53,029 nucleotides of DNA, taken from the IMG/VR virus record IMGVR_UViG_3300044451_000119, positions 1-53,029 of that record; one strand, 5' to 3'. The position numbers and the translations under genes were made by a program. Shown in pieces: positions 14,978-23,150 of this stretch; the first letter of the stretch is position 1, and each line of letters opens with the position of its first letter. This stretch comes from a virus. The notes under the pieces were generated by a model. The model made no database searches, had not been told where the DNA came from, and was given only the letters and a program-made list of their open reading frames with translations.

Positions 14978-16892
14978 AAGCACCAGCGTCAACAGTGATG
15001 TTTTCTAAAATTCTTGCAGTTCCATCATAACGAATTACATCAGTATCACCAGCAGCATCATTGACTTTTAAAGAACCAATTTTTAAATTGCCAACAACAG
15101 TTGCAGCACCAGAAACATTAACGTCAATGGCACTCATCAACCCATTAATGTTAACTCTGGCAGAAAATGTAGAAACTCCAGTTACATTAATTCCACCCGC
15201 ACCAACAAGTAATCCACCACCGCCATAAGTTAAGTTTGCACTATCTTCAAGGGATCCAAAAATTCCTGCCAACACAACTCTGCCAGAAGTAAGATCTGAG
15301 ACAGTTGCAGATGATAGAACTGTTTCTCCACCACTAATGTCAGCTCCACCATTAGCATCAATTGCACCAGTAAACGTCGAAACACCAGTAACGCTTAGGT
15401 TAGTTGCATTGATTCTTGTTACAGTTCCTATCGTGCCAACTAAGTTGGTAATAGTGCCACTAGTGCTGTTTAATGTTGTAATTGTACCAATAGTTCCAAC
15501 AAGATTCGTAATAGTACCATTTGTATTATTCAGAGTAGTAATTGTAGCAGCAGTACCTGTTAGGTTTGTGATTGTGCCACTAGTGCTGTTTAGTGTTGTA
15601 ATAGTAGCAGCAGTACCAGTTAAGTTAGTAATTGTACCACTAGTACTGTTTAATGTTGTAATTGTACCAATAGTTCCAACAAGATTCGTAGTGTTGAGTC
15701 TTGTAATTGTGCCAATAGTACCACTGAGATTAGTTGCAGTTACATTTGTAACGCTTAATGTTGCAATCGTTGCTGCACTTGAAACATTGACATCATCAAG
15801 TTCCGCTAATCCATCTACATGTAAATTTCTCCATTCTTGTGTTGGACGCCCAAGATCATAATTATCATCTGCACTTGGGGAGAAATTTTGATTTACTTCC
15901 CACGAGTCTGTTGCATTCCGCCAAAGTAGAGTATAATTATTATCTCCATATACTTCAATACCAGCACCATTTGCACCAGCATCTGATGGAGTGGATGTTG
16001 AAGCAATACCAACAATTTTGTCCTCAACATCCAATCTTTCGGTGTGAATGATTGTCTCAGTTCCATTAACAGTCAAATTACCATTGATTGTTAAATTCTG
16101 AGAAATTAAAACATTCCCTCCACTAAAAGTAGATGCACCAGAAACATTGACGCCGCCAGCACCTACAACTAATCCACCACCACCATGAGTTAAGTTTGCG
16201 CTATCTTGAAGTGCGCCATTTGTGCCAGCAAGAACAACTCTACCAGAAGTTAAATCAGAAACTGTTGCTGATGAAAGGACAGTTTCTCCACCACTAATAT
16301 CTGCACCACCATTAGCATCAAATGCACCAGTAACAGTTAAAGCTCCTCCAACAGATGCACCTTTTGTTACTACCAAGTTTGTAGTAACTGTCAATGCTCC
16401 ACCAACAATAACATTGTCTGGCATTCCAATAGTGACCTGGTTATCACTCACTGCCGTATTAATTTCATTTGCAGTTCCTGCAAATGTTATTGTCTGTCCA
16501 GTGCTTACTACGTCAGGAGTTCCACTATCAGCAGCAATTGTAAAATCACTTACAACTTCTCCCCAAGAAAGATTACCAGATCCGTCTGTTTTGAGATAAT
16601 AATTATTTGTTGGAGAAGATGGAAATGTATAAGTTACATCTGCTGCAATGTTTGCTGGGGCAGCAAAAGAAATTGAATTTGTTCCATTTGCAGTTGCTTC
16701 GTATACTCTTACTGCACCACCAGTTGATGCAGTTTCTGTTGTCCAAAACCTACCACTGCCAATGAGTTTATTTCCTGCTGCACTACCAACGTATAAGTCA
16801 TGTTTGTCAGTTGTAAATCCAGGTTCTCCAATATTCAATGCTGGGAGGTTTGCAAGTAAACCTCTTTTAAATTTTAAAATAGGTGCCGCCAT
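14973..16892 (-). CDS. repeat-rich fibre-like structural protein (639 residues)
   Basis: It starts MAAPILKFKRGLLANLPALN followed by IGEPGFTTDKHDLYVG, the typical cyanophage fibre N-terminus. The body is low-complexity beta: a long unit IDANGGADISGGETVLSSAT followed by VSDLTSGRVVLAG and a GGGGLVVGAGG stretch appears twice (about 190-258 and 515-582), and about six tandem 20-residue units of the type TITTLNSTSGTITNLTGTAA lie at about 385-496. The C-terminus (DVIRYDGTARILENITVDAG) is another common fibre end. It is probably a trimeric fibre whose length varies with repeat number. A late box lies at 16921-16928 and an intrinsic terminator at its end. Confidence 0.8.
   Translation of the reverse strand: MAAPILKFKRGLLANLPALNIGEPGFTTDKHDLYVGSAAGNKLIGSGRFWTTETASTGGAVRVYEATANGTNSISFAAPANIAADVTYTFPSSPTNNYYLKTDGSGNLSWGEVVSDFTIAADSGTPDVVSTGQTITFAGTANEINTAVSDNQVTIGMPDNVIVGGALTVTTNLVVTKGASVGGALTVTGAFDANGGADISGGETVLSSATVSDLTSGRVVLAGTNGALQDSANLTHGGGGLVVGAGGVNVSGASTFSGGNVLISQNLTINGNLTVNGTETIIHTERLDVEDKIVGIASTSTPSDAGANGAGIEVYGDNNYTLLWRNATDSWEVNQNFSPSADDNYDLGRPTQEWRNLHVDGLAELDDVNVSSAATIATLSVTNVTATNLSGTIGTITRLNTTNLVGTIGTITTLNSTSGTITNLTGTAATITTLNSTSGTITNLTGTAATITTLNNTNGTITNLVGTIGTITTLNSTSGTITNLVGTIGTVTRINATNLSVTGVSTFTGAIDANGGADISGGETVLSSATVSDLTSGRVVLAGIFGSLEDSANLTYGGGGLLVGAGGINVTGVSTFSARVNINGLMSAIDVNVSGAATVVGNLKIGSLKVNDAAGDTDVIRYDGTARILENITVDAGAF
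15181..15375. repeat. about 195-base duplication inside the fibre gene, copy 1
   Basis: It aligns with 16141-16335 at a constant offset of exactly 960 bases. The protein copies differ at few positions (for example TNGALQDSANL versus IFGSLEDSANL). Confidence 0.85.
15405..15740. repeat. tandem 60-base repeats inside the fibre gene
   Basis: About five to six imperfect units encode a 20-residue repeat (TLNSTSGTITNLTGTAATIT). Units alternate between TGTIGT and TGTAAT versions, which suggests unequal crossing-over. Confidence 0.85.
16141..16335. repeat. about 195-base duplication inside the fibre gene, copy 2
   Basis: Partner of 15181-15375. Confidence 0.85.
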
Positions 16893-16920
16893 TGTATTGT
16901 AAAAAATTCTTTGCTATGTT

Positions 16921-16928
16921 TATTTATT
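16921..16928 (-). promoter_or_regulatory. late promoter box (AATAAATA) upstream of the 639-residue fibre gene
   Basis: The minus strand reads AATAAATAAA, 28 bases before the ATG at 16892. Confidence 0.45.
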
Positions 16929-17946
16929 AAAAAGTTCCATAGTCAATAATGTCATCATCTATATTGTCAGCAAGATCCATCACTTCTGACGGGTCCACAA
17001 AAACAAAAGTACTTGTAGATGCCTCGTAAATAAGAAGTCTCCTGTTTGCCAAATTTGAGGTGTTGACATCACTTAACGTAACTAAACTTCCACCAGATGC
17101 ATCAGATCCTTCCCATTTGCCAGTTGTTGAATTGTATTTCAAAAACTTGTTGTTGACAGTTGCACTTGCTCGGTCAATGTCGTCCATGAATTCAAGACGA
17201 ACTTCTCCACCACCACCCTGAACAGAAATATCTCTTAGACCTTGATAAAGAAGATTTCTGAGATATCTCACTTCTTTTTTAAGACTTTCTATTTCGGTAT
17301 TTTTTTCTCCAACAATATTATCATCTTTGATGAGAGATTTTAAAGTTTTTAATACCTGAGATACTGATGGGTTTTCTTCTTCGATTTTTTCACCATTTTC
17401 AATTTCTGATGAATCCGAAATTTCATCAATTAAATCTTCATTCTCATTTTGAATATTGTTAATTTCTTCATTTGTTTCTTCTTCTTTATTTTCTTCCTCA
17501 AAAGTAATTTCGATTGGAATTTCATAATCTTTAATAGGAACTTCAATTAACGATCCGGATGTTTCTTGTTTGTCTTTGTTAAGAGTAACAAACTCATCTA
17601 CAACTTCAATTGACTCATTAAATAACCAATTTTCAAATGCTTTTATTTCCTGTGTTTCTTTTTTCTTTTTTTTCTCTTCTTTCTTTTTTAATACTACAAG
17701 TTCTTCAAATAAGTTATTAATATCTATTTTTGGTTCTTCTATTTTAATTTCTATATCTTTTTTTGATTCTTTTATATCCGATGATTTTTTATTAGAAATC
17801 TTAGAAACTTTATCAAGTTCAGTCAGAACAAAATTTAAGTCTCCTAAAAGAGACTGATATTCTTCTTCTTTCTTCTTTTTTTCCTCTTTGATAAGAGAGA
17901 AGAAATCGCCTAGATTTGTTTGGTTTTCATCTTTTGTTCTAGGCAT
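16927..17946 (-). CDS. long coiled-coil protein with fibre-type C-terminus (339 residues)
   Basis: Residues 1-200 are extremely charged (Lys/Glu runs such as EEKKKKEEEYQSLL and KKKEEKKKKKETQE, then acidic EEENKEEETNEEINN), predicting extended coiled coil or disorder. Residues about 215-240 (NTEIESLKKEVRYLRNLLYQ) form a clean leucine-zipper-like coil, followed by a beta-type end (NKFLKYNSTTGKWEGSDASG, LVTLSDVNTSNLANRRLLIY) resembling fibre tips. The first codons overlap the end of gp16 (stop at 17939). I infer a stalk-like structural protein; no exact family is recognised. Confidence 0.7.
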   Translation of the reverse strand: MPRTKDENQTNLGDFFSLIKEEKKKKEEEYQSLLGDLNFVLTELDKVSKISNKKSSDIKESKKDIEIKIEEPKIDINNLFEELVVLKKKEEKKKKKETQEIKAFENWLFNESIEVVDEFVTLNKDKQETSGSLIEVPIKDYEIPIEITFEEENKEEETNEEINNIQNENEDLIDEISDSSEIENGEKIEEENPSVSQVLKTLKSLIKDDNIVGEKNTEIESLKKEVRYLRNLLYQGLRDISVQGGGGEVRLEFMDDIDRASATVNNKFLKYNSTTGKWEGSDASGGSLVTLSDVNTSNLANRRLLIYEASTSTFVFVDPSEVMDLADNIDDDIIDYGTF

Positions 17947-18364
17947 TTTCTCTATTAGATAAACCCTGCTTCAATAATTTTTGAAGTTCTGCTGTGGATC
18001 CAACAAATAGGGCATTATTAACTGTGGTGGGCCCTTTTGGCGTGTCCTCTGTTTCCAAGTCTTTTAATTTTCTTTGCAAATCCATCAATTTATCAGTTGC
18101 ATCAGAAACACTCTTAATCAATTGACCAGCAACTTCATATGCTCTTGGAGTGTCACTTTCCTGAGCCAATTCCAATATATTATTTATTGCTTCTTGACCT
18201 TTTTCAATTATGGAATATAAGTTTCCCCTTGTATATTCATAGTCTTTTCTGATGTCCGTGCTACTAGATACTTTTTGTATTTCTTTTGATAATTTTTCAG
18301 CAGATACAATTTCTCCTTCTACATCAAATACATCATTCAATTTGCTGAATTTATCGGTTTTCAT
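17939..18364 (-). CDS. 16: terminase small subunit gp16
   Basis: A 141-residue protein (T4 gp16 is 164). The central part RKDYEYTRGNLYSIIEKGQE with NNILELAQESDTPRAYEVAG, then SDATDKLMDLQRKLKDLE and the C-terminal ALFVGSTAELQKLLKQ, lines up with T4 gp16 (DYGVVRRNMHF, ETAKNADSPRHMEVF, REILKLHKDMKD, ATVFMGSPTELMDEI). The central coiled coil drives ring formation; the protein recognises DNA and stimulates gp17. It overlaps gp15 by 4 bases (start 18364, gp15 stop 18361) and the following coiled-coil gene by 8, so it is translationally linked to gp15 rather than to gp17. Confidence 0.88.
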   Translation of the reverse strand: MKTDKFSKLNDVFDVEGEIVSAEKLSKEIQKVSSSTDIRKDYEYTRGNLYSIIEKGQEAINNILELAQESDTPRAYEVAGQLIKSVSDATDKLMDLQRKLKDLETEDTPKGPTTVNNALFVGSTAELQKLLKQGLSNRENA

Positions 18365-19404
18365 GGGTCAATATCAGTATTAAGTGTTGGACTAAATTCT
18401 TTAAAGTCTTGGAAGAAAGAAACAGTCTCATTGAAACCAAAATCATCTCCAATTTCAATCAGAGCGTCGTCAGCAGTTGTAATTGTTTTGACCGCAGATC
18501 CTCTTACATGTTCCGTTTCAACTGTGTTATCCTGACCCCTCTTAACTGTAAGTTTATTGCCAGATATTGAAGTAACATACATTTCTTCTTTATTCACGTA
18601 AATATATGATGACTCAGATAGACCTGCGGCATCGTTCACGACAAAGATTGTTTGTCCAACTGGAATATCTTCATCAAGAGTAGTGACAATACTATTGTCA
18701 TAGTCTTTGACTGCCCTAGGAGTTACTGTATATCTCATTTCTCTCTTAGGAATCTCAATACCAGTCATAACATCAACAGTAGCCTTCTTGATAATCTTAC
18801 TATCTTGTACAGGACCAAACAGATGAGTTTTGGCAGTAAAGATTAATGTATAGACAAGAGCTCTTCTTGTAGTATAATCTCCCTCATATTGATCATCCAT
18901 TGAAATTGATTCCAACTGAATTGGAACATCTTTCTTTTCGTCAATTGTATCAACTAAATTGATAGTTAAATTATAAGATGGTTGAAAATATGGTAATATT
19001 TGCTCAATAATTTGAAGAGCATCATCATTTGTTTTTGATAAAATTGACAGTTCAAACCTCATGTTGTAAGGCACAGGCATGAATATCTTTTTTTGAAGTG
19101 TTGGATTGGATGGATTTTTTGTTGTAAAAGATTTTGTTGATGATGTTTTTCTAGAAGGATCGTATGTAACTCCAGTAAATTCAAAAGACATTCTTGGTAA
19201 TGTCAATTGGACTGGTTTATTGAGATCTGCCGACTGCTCCAATCTCGCTAAAAATTTCTGAGTAGGACCATAAGCAAGAGGAACCTTCATCACACTAAAA
19301 GTGTTATTGCTATTGTCCTTATGTTTAATGTTTATATTATTGAAAAGAGTGCCAAATCCAATGACAGTTCTTCTAAAAATTTCGTGATAAAAATATTCAA
19401 ACAT
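18361..19404 (-). CDS. 15: tail completion / sheath terminator protein gp15
   Basis: A 347-residue protein (T4 gp15 is 272). The N-terminus MFEYFYHEIFRRTVIGFGTL matches T4 MFGYFYNSSFRRYATLMGDL in pattern; later PYNMRFELSILSKTNDDALQ and IIEQILPYFQPSYNLTINLV match T4 MIYELSIFTRYEDDMFQIVE and QILPYFQPHFN. gp15 forms the hexamer capping the tail tube and last sheath ring, where the head neck joins. The extra length is in residues about 235-320 (VPVGQTIFVVNDAAG, SGNKLTVKRGQDNT), a small added beta domain. It overlaps gp16 by 4 bases. Confidence 0.93.
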   Translation of the reverse strand: MFEYFYHEIFRRTVIGFGTLFNNINIKHKDNSNNTFSVMKVPLAYGPTQKFLARLEQSADLNKPVQLTLPRMSFEFTGVTYDPSRKTSSTKSFTTKNPSNPTLQKKIFMPVPYNMRFELSILSKTNDDALQIIEQILPYFQPSYNLTINLVDTIDEKKDVPIQLESISMDDQYEGDYTTRRALVYTLIFTAKTHLFGPVQDSKIIKKATVDVMTGIEIPKREMRYTVTPRAVKDYDNSIVTTLDEDIPVGQTIFVVNDAAGLSESSYIYVNKEEMYVTSISGNKLTVKRGQDNTVETEHVRGSAVKTITTADDALIEIGDDFGFNETVSFFQDFKEFSPTLNTDIDP

Positions 19405-19445
19405 TTTTTGATCCTATTATATAAACTATTTAACAACTTTTTAAA

Positions 19446-20801
19446 TTATGGTTCGCCAAAGGGATTTCTTTGCGTGAAGTCTAAAATATCATCAGCATTG
19501 AGTTCAATAACATCATTTTGAGCATATGGATCGACAAGATCCTGAGTTTCTGCACTATAAAATGCATATACTGCTCCCGATTCTGATCCTGTGATTGCCT
19601 CACCATTTACAAAACTGCCGTTAATAATACTGATTTGAAGTTCCTTAGTTGATGCTGTCCACTTTTTAACTCTTGCAGTTGTTTCAGAATTACTACCAGT
19701 AATTATTTCATTGAATACATAATTTCCTGCTCCGAGTGTATTGGGTGCGGCAACTGTGACTGATGGAACAGAAGTATACCCAGATCCAGCATTAGTAATG
19801 TAGATCGCTGATATAGCATTTCCAGATAGAATTGAATATCCCTTTGCCGTAGTTCCTCCACCAGGAGCACCCGAGAAAGTGATGATTGGTGCAGTTGTAT
19901 AACCAGATCCACCACTTGTGATTGTTACAATACCCACTGTTCCAGTTGTTCCAATACCTGCGGTTGCAATTCCCCCACTACCCGTTGTACTTATGAAACT
20001 AATTCCTGGTGGATTAATATATCCAAAACCAGGATTTAAGATTGCAACTGAACTAATACCAAATCCAGAGTTTGCAAATGCTAGAGCCGATGCAGTTTTT
20101 CCTCCTGCTGGTGCAGAAGATATTGCTACGATTGGATCACTTTCATAATCATATCCATCATTAATCAATTGAATATATTGTAATCCGCCATTTCTAATTG
20201 TAGTCAAAGCAGTAGCCGTTGATCCTATTCCAACAAGAGTGAGAGTCTGAATATACCCATCTTCTTTAACATTATCATCAATATTTGCAACATCCGTATC
20301 GATAACTTCGTCTTCATAACGGAAGAGTTCACATCTCAGTTCATAAACATAAGTCTTTTGAAGTTGATAGAAAGGTTGCTCATGCTCAACAAATTTAATC
20401 TCAAATAATCTATCGCCAAGAGGAAACCAAATTAAATCACCTTCTTTTGGTCTAGTTGATAGTTCAATATTTGGTAGATTTTTTATCAGCGGAGAAATAT
20501 AATTTTCATATCTTTCTTTGGATATAATTAATGTTAAATCATTTAGAGGTTGTACACCAAATTTTGATAAAATAGTCCCCTGTCCTTCATATCCATCATA
20601 AGTATTCACATAAGCTTCTATTGGATATGCATCATCAAATTTTGATTGTATTACTTCTTTAATAACCGTCTTTTTGGTTACATATTTTCTGGGAAGATAA
20701 TAAACTTCAACTCCATACATTTGGAGTTGTTCGTTAATCAAACTCTGTATTAATCCTTGTTCTGCGGATGTTCCCTGAGTAAAAAACGGATTAAGTGCCA
20801 T
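19446..20801 (-). CDS. 14: neck protein gp14 with inserted GxGY repeat domain
   Basis: A 451-residue protein against 256 in T4. Residues 20-170 match T4 gp14 (LINEQLQMYGVEVYYLPRKY, AYVNTYDGYEGQGTILSKFG, KEGDLIWFPLGDRLFEIKFV, EQPFYQLQKTYVYEL), and the end (NADDILDFTQRNPFGEP) resembles the T4 end (FESSPFDNDFMD). Between them residues about 205-355 form an insertion with four copies of a unit such as IYITNAGSGYTSVPSVTVAA, spaced about 40 residues. gp14 joins gp13 in the neck hexamer gating the packaged head. The insertion may form an extra surface beta domain. The gene follows gp13 with a 1-base gap. Confidence 0.92.
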   Translation of the reverse strand: MALNPFFTQGTSAEQGLIQSLINEQLQMYGVEVYYLPRKYVTKKTVIKEVIQSKFDDAYPIEAYVNTYDGYEGQGTILSKFGVQPLNDLTLIISKERYENYISPLIKNLPNIELSTRPKEGDLIWFPLGDRLFEIKFVEHEQPFYQLQKTYVYELRCELFRYEDEVIDTDVANIDDNVKEDGYIQTLTLVGIGSTATALTTIRNGGLQYIQLINDGYDYESDPIVAISSAPAGGKTASALAFANSGFGISSVAILNPGFGYINPPGISFISTTGSGGIATAGIGTTGTVGIVTITSGGSGYTTAPIITFSGAPGGGTTAKGYSILSGNAISAIYITNAGSGYTSVPSVTVAAPNTLGAGNYVFNEIITGSNSETTARVKKWTASTKELQISIINGSFVNGEAITGSESGAVYAFYSAETQDLVDPYAQNDVIELNADDILDFTQRNPFGEP

Positions 20802-20802
20802 A

Positions 20803-21648
20803 TCATCCTATCATGTCTAGTGGTGGTAATTCGTAATAAGATGAACTTTTCTCCATGAGAGCATCAATTTCTCTTTGTCCATCATCATAAATTTGCCTTC
20901 CATTGAGTTCTACACCACCAGGAAGTCTTACTCCTTGGAATTTAATTAGATTCATTCCCCACTGTTTTTTTACGAGAGCAGTTAAATATTGCTTTAAGAA
21001 AGAATCATTCCAAACTCTTGCATATGTATTTGGATCTAAAAGTCTATAACAATCAATAATTATATAATCTCCCACATTTAAACTTTGGAAATCAACATCC
21101 AAATAAAGTCTATCTTGTCTCTTATTAAATCTAATCGGTTTATGAGTGCTCAATAAGAAATCAATAGTTTCCAAGTAAGTTCTTGTCATAGAATATGTCA
21201 AAAGTTCTGTTGATCCCCAATAATAAATATCATTCAAAAATAATTGATATTTGATACTAAACATGTTGTTGGTCAAAGAATTTGACCCATCAAATCGAAA
21301 TATTTTTGTAACTCCAATTACAGATGGAGGAACTTCGATGTAATTGCTGTTTTCGTTGTATGTAAATGTGGTAGCAGCACCAACCATTGTTGTTGTAACA
21401 GTTTCTGTGGTTAATCCAACAACAGAGTTTTTTGCAGGTGCCCTTCCCCTATCTATATCATCTTGGGTAATTTGATATTTTAAAAAAGTTTGATATACGC
21501 CATCAAAATGTCTTTCTTGGAAATATTGAACAGCATCATCTACAAGGTCTTCAATTTGCTCATCGGACACGTTAATCTCCAAAACTGGTGCTCCCAGTTT
21601 TCTTTTTACGTAATCAATTAATTCTCCCCTCGATGCTGGTTGAGCCAT
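20803..21648 (-). CDS. 13: neck protein gp13 (head completion)
   Basis: A 281-residue protein (T4 gp13 is 309). Matches include the N-terminal RGELIDYVKRKLGAPVLEIN with EQIEDLVDDAVQYFQERHFD (T4: [32 protein letters not shown]) and the C-terminal LKQYLTALVKKQWGMNLIKF with VRLPGGVELNGRQIYDDGQR and a LPPLDMIG end (T4 LLDPPFGILVG). gp13 forms the adaptor ring beneath the portal after packaging. It is transcribed with gp14, gp15 and gp16; a late box lies at 21681-21688. Confidence 0.95.
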   Translation of the reverse strand: MAQPASRGELIDYVKRKLGAPVLEINVSDEQIEDLVDDAVQYFQERHFDGVYQTFLKYQITQDDIDRGRAPAKNSVVGLTTETVTTTMVGAATTFTYNENSNYIEVPPSVIGVTKIFRFDGSNSLTNNMFSIKYQLFLNDIYYWGSTELLTYSMTRTYLETIDFLLSTHKPIRFNKRQDRLYLDVDFQSLNVGDYIIIDCYRLLDPNTYARVWNDSFLKQYLTALVKKQWGMNLIKFQGVRLPGGVELNGRQIYDDGQREIDALMEKSSSYYELPPLDMIG

Positions 21649-21680
21649 GAATAATTCCTTATTCTCTTATATCCTAGATT

Positions 21681-21688
21681 TATTTATC
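21681..21688 (-). promoter_or_regulatory. late promoter box (GATAAATA) upstream of gp13
   Basis: The minus strand reads GATAAATAAA, 32 bases before the gp13 ATG at 21648, at the start of the gp13-14-15-16 cluster. Confidence 0.5.
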
Positions 21689-22070
21689 ACTCAACCACTA
21701 CTGTCCCCTCTGCAACTCTAACTGTTTGTATATCAGAATCTATATCTACACCACTTTTTGACTCAACCGTTAGTATTACATCATAAAAATATCTTCCCAC
21801 TTTTAATTTTGAACTTTCTGAATTGCTCAATGAAATTTTAACTATTCCATTAGATGCGTCAGAAATTGTAGTAACAAAGGTTGCTGCATATGAAACCGAT
21901 TCTTTATATTGTTTCATTTTTGAACTAACAACATAAGAAGAAAACCCACTAATGTTTATTGCAGATCCATCAAAATCTTTAACATAAAAAAGTTGTTCAT
22001 AATTAACACCTTTTGGTATCACTAAATTTTCAGTTGTTTTTTTATTTCCGATTAATTTTACAAGAGTCAT
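21687..22070 (-). CDS. small beta-rich structural-block protein (127 residues)
   Basis: The start is taken as the ATG at 22070, giving MTLVKLIGNKKTTENLVIPK, because this ATG overlaps the stop of the upstream gene (TAATG); an upstream extension would be in-frame inside the neighbour with no ribosome site. The sequence has the pattern NISGFSSYVVSSKMKQY, then GIVKISLSNSESSKLKVGRY and FYDVILTVES, ending RVAEGTVVVE. This resembles residues 1-125 of the upstream 282-residue protein and the N-terminal domains of phage baseplate upper proteins (BppU-type beta sandwiches), so it is probably a small virion appendage. I am not certain of the family. Confidence 0.6.
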   Translation of the reverse strand: MTLVKLIGNKKTTENLVIPKGVNYEQLFYVKDFDGSAINISGFSSYVVSSKMKQYKESVSYAATFVTTISDASNGIVKISLSNSESSKLKVGRYFYDVILTVESKSGVDIDSDIQTVRVAEGTVVVE

Positions 22071-22918
22071 TATAGTAATCCAGTAAAAGGTTCTACCCAA
22101 TCTTCACTTCCATTTGATTCTTCTCTAATTAAAATTCCAGAAGAACTACAAGTTGATATAAATTTATTATATGATGCTTGAACGGTTGCTAGTGTCATAC
22201 TTCCAGAAGTATCTATGAATAGCGCAACATTAACATCTAAACCAGTTTTTAGTCCTACAATTGAAAACCAATCAGATGCAAGTGCAGTGGTCCCATTATC
22301 TCTATTTACTCCTTTTACTTGAATGGATGTTCCAAAACCACTATCATAATTAGAAGGAACACCCAAATCTGTTGTAATTGCAATCCCAGTTGAAGTTGGT
22401 TGCAGTATATAGTGAAGTCTATTTGGCCAAACTAATCTAAAATTTTGCCACTTTTCATAAAATTGAGAATCGGTAAAGCTGTCAGATTCATCAATAACTG
22501 CTATACATTTTGAAAAATTTTGTTTTTCGTTTTGAGTAATTCCGACATTAACATTAATATCTCCATCCATTATTCTCCTTTTATATCCAGAAGAATTTTC
22601 AGTTGCAATAATTTCATACTTGTATCTTGGAGAATTTTTATCAAAATTTGTTGTTAAACCAGAATTGATTAAAACGGTTACAATTCCAACTGAAATATTT
22701 GAAGTATCAAATCCAACGTTTATTGTATCAGATGCCGTTGAAGAAGCTCCAACATGTTTTTTTACTGTTCCCGAAAAAGCATATCCAGACATATTAATAA
22801 TCGTATTTCCAGATCCAACAATTTCAACTCCATAAATTAGATCTGAATATTGATCAATTTGTATATTGACTTTATTTGTTGCCCCAATTTTATCAAAGGG
22901 TACTTTTAGTAATCCCAT
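22070..22918 (-). CDS. structural-block protein with VWA-like MIDAS motif (282 residues)
   Basis: Residues 1-125 are a beta-rich domain (INMSGYAFSGTVKKHVGAS, VGIVTVLINSGLTTNF, RYKYEIIATENSSGYKRR) paralogous to the next gene's product. Residues 138-225 (KCIAVIDESDSFTDSQFYEK, VWPNRLHYILQP) are unrecognised. Residues 229-260 contain VNVALFIDTSGSMTLATVQA, a classic DxSxS metal-binding (MIDAS) motif of von Willebrand factor A domains, followed by a helix. The VWA part is short: only about 50 residues remain, so the domain may be minimal or built differently. VWA domains usually mediate protein-protein or cell-surface contact, which would suit an adhesion or baseplate role; that is inference. It is co-transcribed with the giant DUF4815 gene. 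Confidence 0.7.
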   Translation of the reverse strand: MGLLKVPFDKIGATNKVNIQIDQYSDLIYGVEIVGSGNTIINMSGYAFSGTVKKHVGASSTASDTINVGFDTSNISVGIVTVLINSGLTTNFDKNSPRYKYEIIATENSSGYKRRIMDGDINVNVGITQNEKQNFSKCIAVIDESDSFTDSQFYEKWQNFRLVWPNRLHYILQPTSTGIAITTDLGVPSNYDSGFGTSIQVKGVNRDNGTTALASDWFSIVGLKTGLDVNVALFIDTSGSMTLATVQASYNKFISTCSSSGILIREESNGSEDWVEPFTGLL

Positions 22919-22919
22919 A

Positions 22920-23150
22920 CTATCCTAATTTTTCTATAAAAGTTTTAAGAAGATTTTTTATTTCGTCAACATCGTCTTTTATATTACTAATTTCATTTTC
23001 AATATTCTTAACTCGATTCACTTCATTTTCTTTTTGTTTTTTTAGACGCATATATTTCTCATATTCGTATTTAGAGTCATTAACAATCGCATTGCTCTTC
23101 TGATCTCTCAAAAGAGCATCATTATCTTTTACTTTAATATAATCACTCAT
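22920..23150 (-). CDS. small coiled-coil protein (76 residues)
   Basis: The sequence runs MSDYIKVKDNDALLRDQKSN, then a Lys/Glu-rich helix (YEKYMRLKKQKENEVNRVKN) and a C-terminal coil (ENEISNIKDDVDEIKNLLKT), with Ile/Leu/Val at heptad spacing. There is no hydrophobic segment. It starts one base before the stop of the 2916-residue gene (both use 23150), and its own stop lies just before the VWA-like gene, so it is translated in a tight operon. It may be an assembly factor or trimeric linker of the large baseplate or fibre protein; the role is unknown. Confidence 0.7.
   Translation of the reverse strand: MSDYIKVKDNDALLRDQKSNAIVNDSKYEYEKYMRLKKQKENEVNRVKNIENEISNIKDDVDEIKNLLKTFIEKLG

Noticed and set aside
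15405-15740. Regular repeats considered as a CRISPR array
   Set aside because: The units are contiguous, coding, in frame and without unique spacers.
15337-15861. Long plus-strand open frame opposite the fibre repeats
   Set aside because: It is the mirror image of the repeat-rich fibre gene; its Val/Ile/Pro-rich product simply reflects the Thr/Asn/Gly codons of the other strand.
22071-22100. Upstream extension of the 127-residue gene to 22100
   Set aside because: The extension lies inside the preceding gene without a ribosome site; the ATG at 22070 overlaps that gene's stop codon, the usual coupled arrangement.
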